A model generated the notes under the pieces. It had not been told where the DNA came from. It searched no databases and worked only from the letters and a program-made list of their open reading frames with translations. The position numbers were made by a program, and so were the translations under genes. A stretch of 11,493 bases of DNA from Nitrosomonadales bacterium. GTDB lineage: Bacteria; Pseudomonadota; Gammaproteobacteria; Burkholderiales; Gallionellaceae. Location of the stretch: contig QJWF01000253.1 in the NCBI GenBank assembly GCA_003235435.1, forward strand, positions 1-11,493. The letters run 5' to 3'. Positions 5,902 through 11,493 of the stretch are shown one piece after another (within the stretch, counting starts at the first letter, position 1; each line of letters starts with the position of its first letter).

Positions 5902-6975
5902 TCAGTTTGCAGTACTGCGGATACTGTGATTCAGCAACACCAGCAATATCACCAGCAGTGCCGCGCCGCCGTTGTGTATCACGGCCAGCGCCAGCGGCAG
6001 ATCCAGGAAGACAGTGGAAATTCCGCTGGCAAATTGCAGCATGACCGCGGCAAGCAGCCAGCGCGAAGTCTTGCGCAGCCCGTCGATTCCAAGTCCCTTT
6101 ACAGCCGTCCACGCAACCAGCGTCACAACTGCAATGGCAAAAACCCGGTGAGTCCAGTGTATCGCAGTCAATGCCGGAAATAGCAGGTATTCTCCTTGTG
6201 CGGTCTTGCCCAGATCGCGCCACAGCGTAAAGCCGTTGGCAAAATCCATTTGTGGAAATAATTCTCCGTGGCACAGCGGAAAATCCGTGCACGCCAGTGC
6301 TGCATAATTGCTGCTGACCCAGCCGCCGAGGGCGATCTGGATCGCCAGCAGCGCAGCTGCCAGCGTTGCAGGTATCAGCAAGGCTGCACCTGATTGTGCA
6401 ACCGGAGGATGGTCCCTGAGTCGCGCGCCGAACCACGTCAACAATGCCAGCAACGACATACCCAGCAGCAGATGCGTGGTCACTATGACGGGCTGCAGTT
6501 TCATCGTTACGGTCCACGCGCCGAAAGCACCCTGCAAACATACGAATGCAAACAACAGCGACGGGTACAGCGGCGAGAATTTCATTTCGCTGCGATTCGA
6601 TTTCAGCCACCTGCGCCATGCGATCGCCATCATCGCGACGATCAACACACCGATACCCATCGCGAGGTAGCGATGGATCATCTCGATCCACGCTTTCATG
6701 ACTGTCACGGGCCCGGTAGGCATTGCAGCTTCGGCGGCACTGATGTCCGCATGCGCCTGTAGCGGGTTGGCTTGCCCGTAACATCCGGGCCAATCCGGAC
6801 AGCCGAGACCGGAATCGGTCAGTCGGGTGAATGCACCGAACATGATCAGATCAAACGTCAGAAACAGGGTGACCCACACCAGTTTGCGAAATTTGTCGGC
6901 GTCGCTCGATACCCACACCATCGTCAGCGGAAGCAGCGCAGCAAGCAATCCCATCGCGGCAAGCTGGATCAGCAT
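5902..6975 (-). CDS. ctaA: Haem A synthase (CtaA/Cox15 family)
   Basis: The enzyme oxidises the C8 methyl of haem O to the formyl group of haem A, used by aa3-type oxidases; it is an inner-membrane protein with eight helices. At 357 aa it has the usual length. Haem-ligand histidines lie in the expected places: H101 (EMIHRY), H168 (TTHLLLG), H273/H276 (AIHWTHR) and H334 (VIHNGG). Two loop cysteine pairs are present: LGCPDWPGC near residues 59-65 and LACTDFPLC near 229-235. The ATG at 6975 has GGAAG six bases upstream. It follows ubiT by 111 bases on the same strand and is probably the end of the yhcC-ubiUVT transcript, though the hairpin at the end of ubiT may reduce read-through. A second CtaA-like gene begins at 11379. 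Confidence 0.93.
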   Translation of the reverse strand: MLIQLAAMGLLAALLPLTMVWVSSDADKFRKLVWVTLFLTFDLIMFGAFTRLTDSGLGCPDWPGCYGQANPLQAHADISAAEAAMPTGPVTVMKAWIEMIHRYLAMGIGVLIVAMMAIAWRRWLKSNRSEMKFSPLYPSLLFAFVCLQGAFGAWTVTMKLQPVIVTTHLLLGMSLLALLTWFGARLRDHPPVAQSGAALLIPATLAAALLAIQIALGGWVSSNYAALACTDFPLCHGELFPQMDFANGFTLWRDLGKTAQGEYLLFPALTAIHWTHRVFAIAVVTLVAWTAVKGLGIDGLRKTSRWLLAAVMLQFASGISTVFLDLPLALAVIHNGGAALLVILLVLLNHSIRSTAN

Positions 6976-7086
6976 GATCTGCTTCCCGGATCAGGTGGCG
7001 GGACAAGTCTGGGGTGGCACAGACAAGGGAAAGGACAAGCCATCATGCAAAAAAGTTGGACTATTGCATACCATGAAAATCCGAAT
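6976..7086 (-). other. ubiT-ctaA gap with three GGACAAG-type repeats
   Basis: This 111-base stretch holds no gene. On the + strand it carries GGACAAG at 7001 and 7033 and the near copy AGACAAG at 7021, plus an inverted pair ATGCAA (7045-7050) and TTGCAT (7064-7069). No convincing promoter for ctaA was found, so the repeats may be chance or an unrecognised regulator site. Confidence 0.3.
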
Positions 7087-7115
7087 TCAGGACAGCAACC
7101 GCGTCCTTAATTCGG
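7081..7115. repeat. 13-bp inverted repeat at the end of ubiT
   Basis: CCGAATTCAGGAC (7081-7093) pairs with GTCCTTAATTCGG (7103-7115) with one mismatch around a 9-base loop. On the ubiT transcript the hairpin covers the last codons and the stop codon and is followed by ATTTTC, a poor T tract. It may be a weak terminator, an attenuator before ctaA, or an RNA-stabilising stem. Confidence 0.6.
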
Positions 7116-7557
7116 AAAGAACCCTTGCGGGGGATAATGTCCTGATATCGAAAGGCGGAAGTTCCAGCGCATCCAGGGTGTTCTTCACCAGCAGTCCGAG
7201 TTCGGTGTCTCCTTCCATGCGCAGCCGGCGGCTGAAAAAAAGTGTGTCGGGATCTTCCTTCCGCAGCGCAAGCAATACGAAATCACTGGCACTGGCCGAG
7301 ATTGTCAATTCCGGTTCCCGGCTCCGGCGGCAGGCGACCATGCCTTTGCTGTCGAGCGTGAGATATAAATCAACGCGGGCATCGGTCACGTGAATGTTTA
7401 TAAGCTTGCCCTGCAGGGGCCGCAAAACTTCCGAGCGGAGTACGTCGCCCATCGCCAGATTGGCTGCATGGACGAATAGTACGGCCGGGGGATACCCCGG
7501 CAGAACGGACAGGATGTTGCCGAGAGGCCGGGGAATAGTAAAGGTCGGGATATTCAT
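7087..7557 (-). CDS. ubiT: UbiT, SCP2-domain accessory factor of oxygen-independent ubiquinone synthesis
   Basis: The protein (156 aa) is an SCP2-like lipid-binding domain. Its signature EDPDTLFFSRRLRMEGDTEL (residues ~101-120), followed by VKNTLDALEL, matches the YhbT/UbiT family; E. coli UbiT is slightly longer. In known systems UbiT is needed for anaerobic ubiquinone synthesis and is thought to bind the hydrophobic intermediates while UbiU-UbiV perform the hydroxylations. AGGAAA six to seven bases before the ATG at 7557 supports the start. It lies 65 bases after ubiV on the same strand, completing a ubiU-ubiV-ubiT order. A TATAAT in that gap (7614-7609) could give extra expression. The last codons form one arm of a hairpin. 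Confidence 0.9.
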   Translation of the reverse strand: MNIPTFTIPRPLGNILSVLPGYPPAVLFVHAANLAMGDVLRSEVLRPLQGKLINIHVTDARVDLYLTLDSKGMVACRRSREPELTISASASDFVLLALRKEDPDTLFFSRRLRMEGDTELGLLVKNTLDALELPPFDIRTLSPARVLSELRTRLLS

Positions 7558-7608
7558 TTCGCTTTCCTGTTTTGTATCCTTGCAGGGTGATAGGCGGCTG
7601 TCCGGTAG

Positions 7609-7614
7609 ATTATA
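7609..7614 (-). promoter_or_regulatory. Possible internal -10 box before ubiT
   Basis: The - strand reads GCATATAATCTACC in the ubiV-ubiT gap, a perfect TATAAT 52 bases before the ubiT ATG. The -35 region is poor (GATACA with an 18-base spacer), so this is only a candidate internal promoter for ubiT and ctaA. Confidence 0.3.
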
Positions 7615-7622
7615 TGCTCACT

Positions 7623-8534
7623 TCAATCATGTTGTATCGCACTGGCGAGAATCGCTTGCTCTATCCCGGGCCGGCCGTGCCAGTAGCCGTTGCAGCCTGC
7701 TTCCGGAAACAGTCTTTCGATCTGCCTCACGGCATGTTCGCGGCCTACACGCTGATCGATGCAGTCGCGGAAAAGGCGGATGACTTCACCGCTATGTTCG
7801 GATTGTGGGCTGATGCGCACTGCATCCACCCCGGTTTGTTGCAGAGAGTCCAGATCGCCGATCAGGTTGTATACCTGTGCGGACTGGGTCTGAATGCCGT
7901 TGATCGCCAGAAACGGTTTGCCTTCCCTTGTATGCACAGTCTTGCCGTCGGGATCATTGATGCAAAGAAATCGGCAGTCGTCTTTGGGCAGGTTGTGATA
8001 GCGCGCGGTGAAACAGCGCGAAGAAAACGCCAATGGCAACCTGCCGTAGGAAAATACTTCCGTTTCAATGCCTGCGGGCCGGGAAAGCAGCAATGACTGA
8101 AGAGTCTCTTGGGACATTTCCACAGGCATCACCCAGCGCCTGGCTCCAAGGGAAGCGATCAGCGACAATGTCTGCGGGTTGTAGATGTTCAAATAAGGGC
8201 CGGCAACGAAAGGTACACGGCGCGCCAGAAGCCGGACTGCCCCCATGTCGTTGGCCTCCACCGCGAAATGGCCGTTTTCCGTGATCCTGCGCAAAGACTT
8301 CAGATCGGACTCTGATTCGATCAACGATAGCGTGGAAAGCACCACTTCCTTTCCCGCTGCTGCAAGCATCTTCGCCGCATCCAGCCAGTCGGGCAGGCGC
8401 ATGACGTGGCGCCGGGAGCAAACCGTCTCGCCCAGATAAACGATCTCTACAGGCGTGGCTGCGATCTCTTCATAATATGCCTGTAGCTTTTCCCGCGGCC
8501 AGTAGTAAAGGATGGGACCGAGCGCCAGTTTCAT
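7623..8534 (-). CDS. ubiV: UbiV, peptidase U32-family protein of oxygen-independent ubiquinone synthesis
   Basis: The protein (303 aa) begins MKLALGPILYYWPRE, typical of YhbV/UbiV. UbiV forms a heterodimer with UbiU; each carries a 4Fe-4S cluster, and together they carry out oxygen-independent hydroxylations using prephenate as the hydroxyl donor in E. coli. Cysteines at 39, 174, 187 and 191 match the spacing of the E. coli UbiV cluster ligands (39, 180, 193, 197). The frame stays open upstream to 8699, but that part lies inside ubiU and does not look like the family; ATG 8534 gives the expected N-terminus. The start is 7 bases after the ubiU stop and is buried in a small hairpin, which suggests translational coupling. 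The Shine-Dalgarno GGAAA is weak and 10-11 bases away. Confidence 0.93.
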   Translation of the reverse strand: MKLALGPILYYWPREKLQAYYEEIAATPVEIVYLGETVCSRRHVMRLPDWLDAAKMLAAAGKEVVLSTLSLIESESDLKSLRRITENGHFAVEANDMGAVRLLARRVPFVAGPYLNIYNPQTLSLIASLGARRWVMPVEMSQETLQSLLLSRPAGIETEVFSYGRLPLAFSSRCFTARYHNLPKDDCRFLCINDPDGKTVHTREGKPFLAINGIQTQSAQVYNLIGDLDSLQQTGVDAVRISPQSEHSGEVIRLFRDCIDQRVGREHAVRQIERLFPEAGCNGYWHGRPGIEQAILASAIQHD

Positions 8535-8552
8535 GGAAGTATCATTTCCATG
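8532..8552. repeat. Hairpin overlapping the ubiU stop and ubiV start
   Basis: CATGGAA (8532-8538) and TTCCATG (8546-8552) are perfect inverted repeats around a 7-base loop. On the - strand transcript the stem holds both the ubiV AUG and the upstream GGAA that would bind the ribosome, and the ubiU stop codon lies in the loop. Ribosomes finishing ubiU would open it. Confidence 0.55.
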
Positions 8553-9549
8553 GTCGGTGATAAGCCCCCAGAGTATGCTGCTGGCCTTCTGAGATTCGGC
8601 CCAGTTCCGCTGCCCAGGCGGGTCTGACGCTGAAGCCGGGAGGATCTTTGATGCATTGGTCGATCGCCTCGCGCCAGACACGGGTGACCTGTGCCACATA
8701 GGCGGGGCTTCGTTGCCGTCCTTCGATCTTGAGGCCGCGCACCTTGATGCGCAGCAATTCCGGCAACAACTCCAGCGTGTTCAGGCTGGTCGGTTCCTCC
8801 ATCACGTAGTAGGTTTCTCCTTCCACTGCGAAACGACCCTTGCACAGTGTGGGATAGCCGGCATTTTCCTTGTCCGTGTATCTGTCGATCAGCACACCGT
8901 TGAGGCGCGATTCAAGACCCCTGGAAGTTTGCTGCCAGCGTACCGCTTTCGGCGGCGAGCATACGCCGCAATTGTTCGGTGATTCTCCGGTGGCATATGA
9001 AGAAAGGGAACACCGCCCTTCGACCATGACGCACAGACCGCCGAAGCCGAACAGCTCAAGCTCCACCGGAGTACCCCCGGACAACTCCTCGACCTGCGCG
9101 AACGACAGCACGCGCGGCAACACCGCGCGGCGGATGCCGAAATGTTCGTGATAGAAATTGATCGCCTCGTAATTGGTGGCGGAACCCTGCACCGAAAGAT
9201 GGAGGTGCAACAGGGGGTGGGTCTTCATCGCATATTGCATCAGGCCCGGATCGGCCAGTATGACCGCATCCATGCCGAGTTCGGCAGCCAGGTCGATGGC
9301 CTTTTTCCAGCGTTCCAGACCTGCAGCCCTGGGATAAGTGTTGAGCGCCAGAAATACCTTTGCGCCTTTCGAGTGGGCATATGCTACACCGGAACGCGCA
9401 TTTGCCGCATCGAAATTCAGTCCGGTAAAATTGCGCGCATTGGTGTCGTCGCGAAAACCGAGATAGACGCAGTCGGCGCCGTTGTCCACAGCGGCTTTCA
9501 GCGCCGGCAGGCTGCCAGCCGGACAGACAAGTTCCAATTCATGCTGCAT
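8542..9549 (-). CDS. ubiU: UbiU, peptidase U32-family protein of oxygen-independent ubiquinone synthesis
   Basis: The protein (335 aa) begins MQHELELVCPAGSLPALKAA, the classical U32/UbiU opening. Partner of UbiV in the oxygen-independent hydroxylation steps. C173, C180, C197 and C236 match the four E. coli UbiU cluster ligands (169, 176, 193, 232), each shifted by four. The surrounding motifs EGRCSLSSYATG and NNCGVCSPPKA are typical. The ATG has GAGGAA seven bases upstream. Its first 11 bases overlap the end of the yhcC-like gene, so both are read from one transcript. U32 proteins also include collagenase-like and RNA-modifying relatives, but adjacency to UbiV and UbiT makes UbiU nearly certain. 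Confidence 0.95.
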   Translation of the reverse strand: MQHELELVCPAGSLPALKAAVDNGADCVYLGFRDDTNARNFTGLNFDAANARSGVAYAHSKGAKVFLALNTYPRAAGLERWKKAIDLAAELGMDAVILADPGLMQYAMKTHPLLHLHLSVQGSATNYEAINFYHEHFGIRRAVLPRVLSFAQVEELSGGTPVELELFGFGGLCVMVEGRCSLSSYATGESPNNCGVCSPPKAVRWQQTSRGLESRLNGVLIDRYTDKENAGYPTLCKGRFAVEGETYYVMEEPTSLNTLELLPELLRIKVRGLKIEGRQRSPAYVAQVTRVWREAIDQCIKDPPGFSVRPAWAAELGRISEGQQHTLGAYHRPWK

Positions 9550-10492
9550 AAAGGATTTCCTCGCTAGCAGCCGGCAGTTTGGCGAATTCCCCCTGACTGT
9601 GGCCTCGACGTTTCAACTCCAGCTCGATCCCGTTCAGGATATTCCATTTTTGCGAGCACCATGCGGGTGCTAGCAGGATGTCTTTCGATGCGGTACCGGT
9701 GACCCGGTGGTAAACGACATGGGGTGGTGTGCGCTCGATAAGATCGGCCGCGATTCTGATGTAGTCGGCCATTTCAAGAGGATGGTATTCACCGCGCCGC
9801 CACTCGGCGGCAAGCACGGTGTTCCTGACCACATGCAGCGGATGTATCTTGAGTCCGTCTGTTCCCAGCGTCAGCACGGTATCGAGCGAGGCGTGGTAAT
9901 GGCGTTCCGTTTCGCCGGGCAGGCCGATGATCAGGTGGGTGCATACAGGAATCCCCAGTTTTCTTGCGGCTGCCACGGTCTTTTCGTACTCCCTGAGGCC
10001 ATGGCCGCGGTTCACACGCTTCAGTGTTTCATCGAAAGCCGATTGCAATCCGAGTTCCAGCCACACCACCAGTCCGCGTTTTTGATAATTTGCCAGCAGA
10101 TCCAGCACTGTTTCCGGAACGCAGTCAGGGCGCGTGCCGATGGACAGACCGGCCATATCCGGCTCGGACAATGCCTCGTCGTAGAGCGCTTCCAGTCTGG
10201 CTGCATCAGCGTAGGTGTTGGTGTATGCCTGAAAATAGGCAAGAAAGCGGGGCGCCCGCGTGCGCTTCGCGATGGCGCGTTTGCCCTGCCTGATCTGGTC
10301 TGAAAGCGCGGGGGGTTTGCGCCCGTTCGGACTGAAGGAAGCATTGTTGCAGAAAGTGCACCCGCCCATGCCTTTCGCGCCGTCGCGGTTCGGGCAGGTA
10401 AGGTTTGCATCAAGCGCGATCTTGTGTATCCGTTCGCCACGCTGCTGCACCATATACTGCCCGAAGGTGAGGATATGGTCAGAGAGAGCCAT
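9539..10492 (-). CDS. yhcC: TIGR01212-type radical SAM protein (YhcC family)
   Basis: The protein has 317 aa. The cluster motif C33-x11-C45-x2-C48 (TCPNRDGAKGMGGCTFCNN) is the variant spacing of the YhcC family rather than the usual Cx3Cx2C. Further core motifs are FQAYTNTYA (~87), SIGTRPDC (~117), ELGLQS (~146) and HLIIGLPGE (~186). The family cleaves S-adenosylmethionine to a radical; the substrate of YhcC-type members is not settled to my knowledge. It is the first gene of the yhcC-ubiU-ubiV-ubiT-ctaA run and overlaps ubiU by 11 bases, so a supporting role in anaerobic quinone or cofactor chemistry is possible, but this is inference from position. The ATG at 10492 has no strong Shine-Dalgarno. 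An FNR-type box lies 60 bases upstream. Confidence 0.88.
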   Translation of the reverse strand: MALSDHILTFGQYMVQQRGERIHKIALDANLTCPNRDGAKGMGGCTFCNNASFSPNGRKPPALSDQIRQGKRAIAKRTRAPRFLAYFQAYTNTYADAARLEALYDEALSEPDMAGLSIGTRPDCVPETVLDLLANYQKRGLVVWLELGLQSAFDETLKRVNRGHGLREYEKTVAAARKLGIPVCTHLIIGLPGETERHYHASLDTVLTLGTDGLKIHPLHVVRNTVLAAEWRRGEYHPLEMADYIRIAADLIERTPPHVVYHRVTGTASKDILLAPAWCSQKWNILNGIELELKRRGHSQGEFAKLPAASEEILYAA

Positions 10493-10524
10493 TTATCGCA
10501 AGCGAACCGATTTGCATTAGGGCA

Positions 10525-10530
10525 GGCTAT
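10525..10530 (-). promoter_or_regulatory. Candidate -10 box for the yhcC-ubiUVT operon
   Basis: The - strand reads TGTTATAGCCTG. TATAGC (four of six consensus bases) would place the transcription start near 10518. This is about 41 bases from the centre of the FNR-type box, the usual class II activator position. A non-consensus -10 with no visible -35 fits an activator-dependent promoter. Confidence 0.4.
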
Positions 10531-10551
10531 AACATGCAGGGAGGATCCGTT

Positions 10552-10565
10552 TTGATGTAAGTCAA
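10552..10565. promoter_or_regulatory. FNR/ANR-type operator upstream of yhcC-ubiUVT-ctaA
   Basis: TTGATGTAAGTCAA matches the FNR-family consensus TTGAT-N4-ATCAA at nine of ten defined positions. It lies between the divergent yhcC-like and pentapeptide genes. Oxygen-sensing FNR/ANR, or the NO-responsive DNR relatives that use the same motif, would be expected to activate the operon at low oxygen, which suits oxygen-independent ubiquinone synthesis. Confidence 0.62.
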
Positions 10566-10731
10566 ACCGGGTGATCGATTTGTCCGGAAGCCGGCACATC
10601 CCGGAACTTCCTGAATGGCGTCGGCGTGCAGACGATTCCTGCGCGCGTGAAAGAATACACTCGGGAAGACGCGAGTATCGAACTTGCCCCTTGTTGTTAA
10701 TTTCGCTAACCTCTCAGCCACGGCTATCGGC

Positions 10732-10736
10732 AAGGA
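10732..10736 (+). promoter_or_regulatory. Ribosome site AAGGA fixing the GTG start at 10744
   Basis: AAGGA is followed by seven bases and GTG at 10744, after which a clean signal peptide begins. A longer frame beginning at 10684 would put 20 unrelated residues before that signal peptide, so the GTG start is preferred. Confidence 0.6.
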
Positions 10737-10743
10737 ATGTCCA

Positions 10744-11355
10744 GTGAAAACTTTTGCAGGCTGGTTCCTGGTATTCGCAGTGTTGTGCATCCCGGAAGTT
10801 GAAGCGGGACAAACCATCAACGGCTGCCAGATCAAGCGAAGGACGAATTGTCCCGGCGCCAATCTTTCCGGCGCGGATCTGACCAGGTCGAATCTGGCGA
10901 GTGCCGATCTTTCCGGAGCCGATATGTCGGGTGCCGACTTGAGCGGCGACAGGATCACTGAAGCCAACCTGACCAGGGCGAATTTGTCGGGCGCGAATCT
11001 TTCGGGTGCCGACCTGTCCGAAACGTATATGAACAATGCGGACTTGTCGCATGCAAATCTGTCCAATGCCGATCTGACTCAAAGTACCATGCCGGGCGCA
11101 AATCTCAGACAGGCCAACCTTGCAGGAGCGAAGTTGACCATGGCCAATCTCAAGGGGGCCGACCTGACCGGTGCGAACGCAACCGGGTCGGTGTTCGCGA
11201 TGACCAGCCTGGTCGATGCCGATTTCAGCCGTGTCGACCTGACCGGAGCAGTATTGGTCGGCGCCGATTTGCGCGGCGCCATCCTGGAAGGCGCAAGGTT
11301 TTGCAAAACCACCATGCCGGATAGAAGCATCAACAACCGCGATTGCCCAAGGTAG
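10744..11355 (+). CDS. Exported pentapeptide-repeat protein
   Basis: The protein has 203 aa. It begins with a signal peptide (KTFAGWFLVFAVLCIPEVEA, cut probably near residue 21), then has about 30 tandem A(D/N)LxX pentapeptides from residue ~38 to ~186, and a short tail. Cysteines 28, 36, 187 and 201 flank the repeat block, two on each side, and could form disulfides that cap the helix in the periplasm. Pentapeptide repeats fold as a right-handed quadrilateral beta-helix; cytoplasmic members such as Qnr/MfpA mimic DNA, but an exported one is unlikely to act on gyrase. Function unknown. It diverges from the yhcC operon across a 251-base gap that holds the FNR-type box, and lies 23 bases before a CtaA-like gene, probably as one transcript. 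Confidence 0.85.
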   Translation: MKTFAGWFLVFAVLCIPEVEAGQTINGCQIKRRTNCPGANLSGADLTRSNLASADLSGADMSGADLSGDRITEANLTRANLSGANLSGADLSETYMNNADLSHANLSNADLTQSTMPGANLRQANLAGAKLTMANLKGADLTGANATGSVFAMTSLVDADFSRVDLTGAVLVGADLRGAILEGARFCKTTMPDRSINNRDCPR

Positions 11356-11378
11356 CGCAAATCCGGAAAAATTTCGCC

Positions 11379-11493
11379 ATGTATCTGAAACTTGTGCTGA
11401 TAACCTGTGTGCTCGCTTTCGTCGCGGTGGTTTTCAGCGCCTTTGCACGACTTTCAGATGCCGGACTGGGATGTACCGACTGGCCAGCCTGTT
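11379..11493 (+). CDS. Second CtaA/Cox15-like haem A synthase, N-terminal fragment cut by window end
   Basis: Thirty-eight residues are visible: one hydrophobic helix and then ARLSDAGLGCTDWPAC. This matches FTRLTDSGLGCPDWPGC of the CtaA at 5902-6975, including the loop cysteine pair. The N-terminus is shorter by roughly 25 residues, so the two are paralogs of different subtypes rather than recent copies. ATG 11379 is the only reasonable start; its ribosome site (GGAAAAA) is weak. It is 23 bases after the pentapeptide gene. Haem A synthase activity is likely but the histidine ligands lie outside the window. Confidence 0.8.
   Translation, partial: MYLKLVLITCVLAFVAVVFSAFARLSDAGLGCTDWPAC

Noticed and set aside
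5795..6793. Long open frame on the - strand, 332 codons
   Set aside because: It lies in another frame of ctaA on the same strand. The translation is rich in Arg, Cys and Ser with no family resemblance, while the ctaA frame has full domain matches.
8535..8699. N-terminal extension of ubiV to 8699
   Set aside because: The extra residues are ubiU coding DNA in another frame, and the known family N-terminus begins at 8534.
9707..10303. Open frame on the + strand opposite the radical SAM gene
   Set aside because: No motif; the - strand frame carries the complete radical SAM signature set.
10527..11066. Open frames on the - strand with regular SAPE/RFA or GQIG-type repeats opposite the pentapeptide gene (also 10714-11082 and 11079-11360)
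   Set aside because: They are the antisense image of the pentapeptide repeat DNA. The + strand frame has a signal peptide, a ribosome site and the true repeat motif.

Overview
The window (about 55% GC by eye) looks like a chromosomal segment of a beta-type gammaproteobacterium, most like the Nitrosomonadales/Gallionellaceae/Rhodocyclales group. This placement is an inference from the style of the proteins and from having both oxygen-independent ubiquinone genes and haem A synthases; no taxonomic marker gene is present. I see no rRNA, tRNA, CRISPR array or insertion sequence.

Left part (3-5859, mostly + strand): a membrane redox cluster of unusual composition. It opens with the C-terminal part of a cytochrome b fused to a 2Fe-2S ferredoxin and an FAD/NAD(P) reductase. 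Next come a small exported protein and a 12-helix haem-copper-oxidase-like subunit I that keeps the haem ligands but lacks the Cu-B histidine pair and the active-site tyrosine. A 62-aa two-helix membrane protein lies on the - strand. A second + strand unit follows: a cytochrome b fused to two 4Fe-4S clusters and an MvhD/FrhD-like iron-sulfur domain, an unlisted 45-aa ORF with an almost perfect Shine-Dalgarno sequence, and a DUF1566 lipoprotein. These last three reading frames overlap end to start. Together the cluster looks like a set of quinone-linked cytochrome b modules that exchange electrons with NAD(P)H, ferredoxin-like centres and a degenerate oxidase-like subunit. This is the best candidate here for a poorly described system.

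Middle part (5902-10492, - strand): a probable operon yhcC-ubiU-ubiV-ubiT-ctaA. UbiU, UbiV and UbiT make ubiquinone without oxygen; YhcC is a radical SAM protein; CtaA is a haem A synthase. An FNR-type palindrome (10552-10565) sits about 41 bp before the inferred transcription start, so the operon is probably induced at low oxygen. Hairpins lie at the ubiU/ubiV junction and at the end of ubiT.

Right part (10744-11493, + strand): an exported pentapeptide-repeat protein, followed after 23 bp by the start of a second CtaA/Cox15-like protein cut by the window edge.

Together the genes describe quinone and haem based respiration able to work across oxygen levels: quinone supply without oxygen, two haem A synthases, and cytochrome b fusions that could link the quinone pool to soluble electron carriers.
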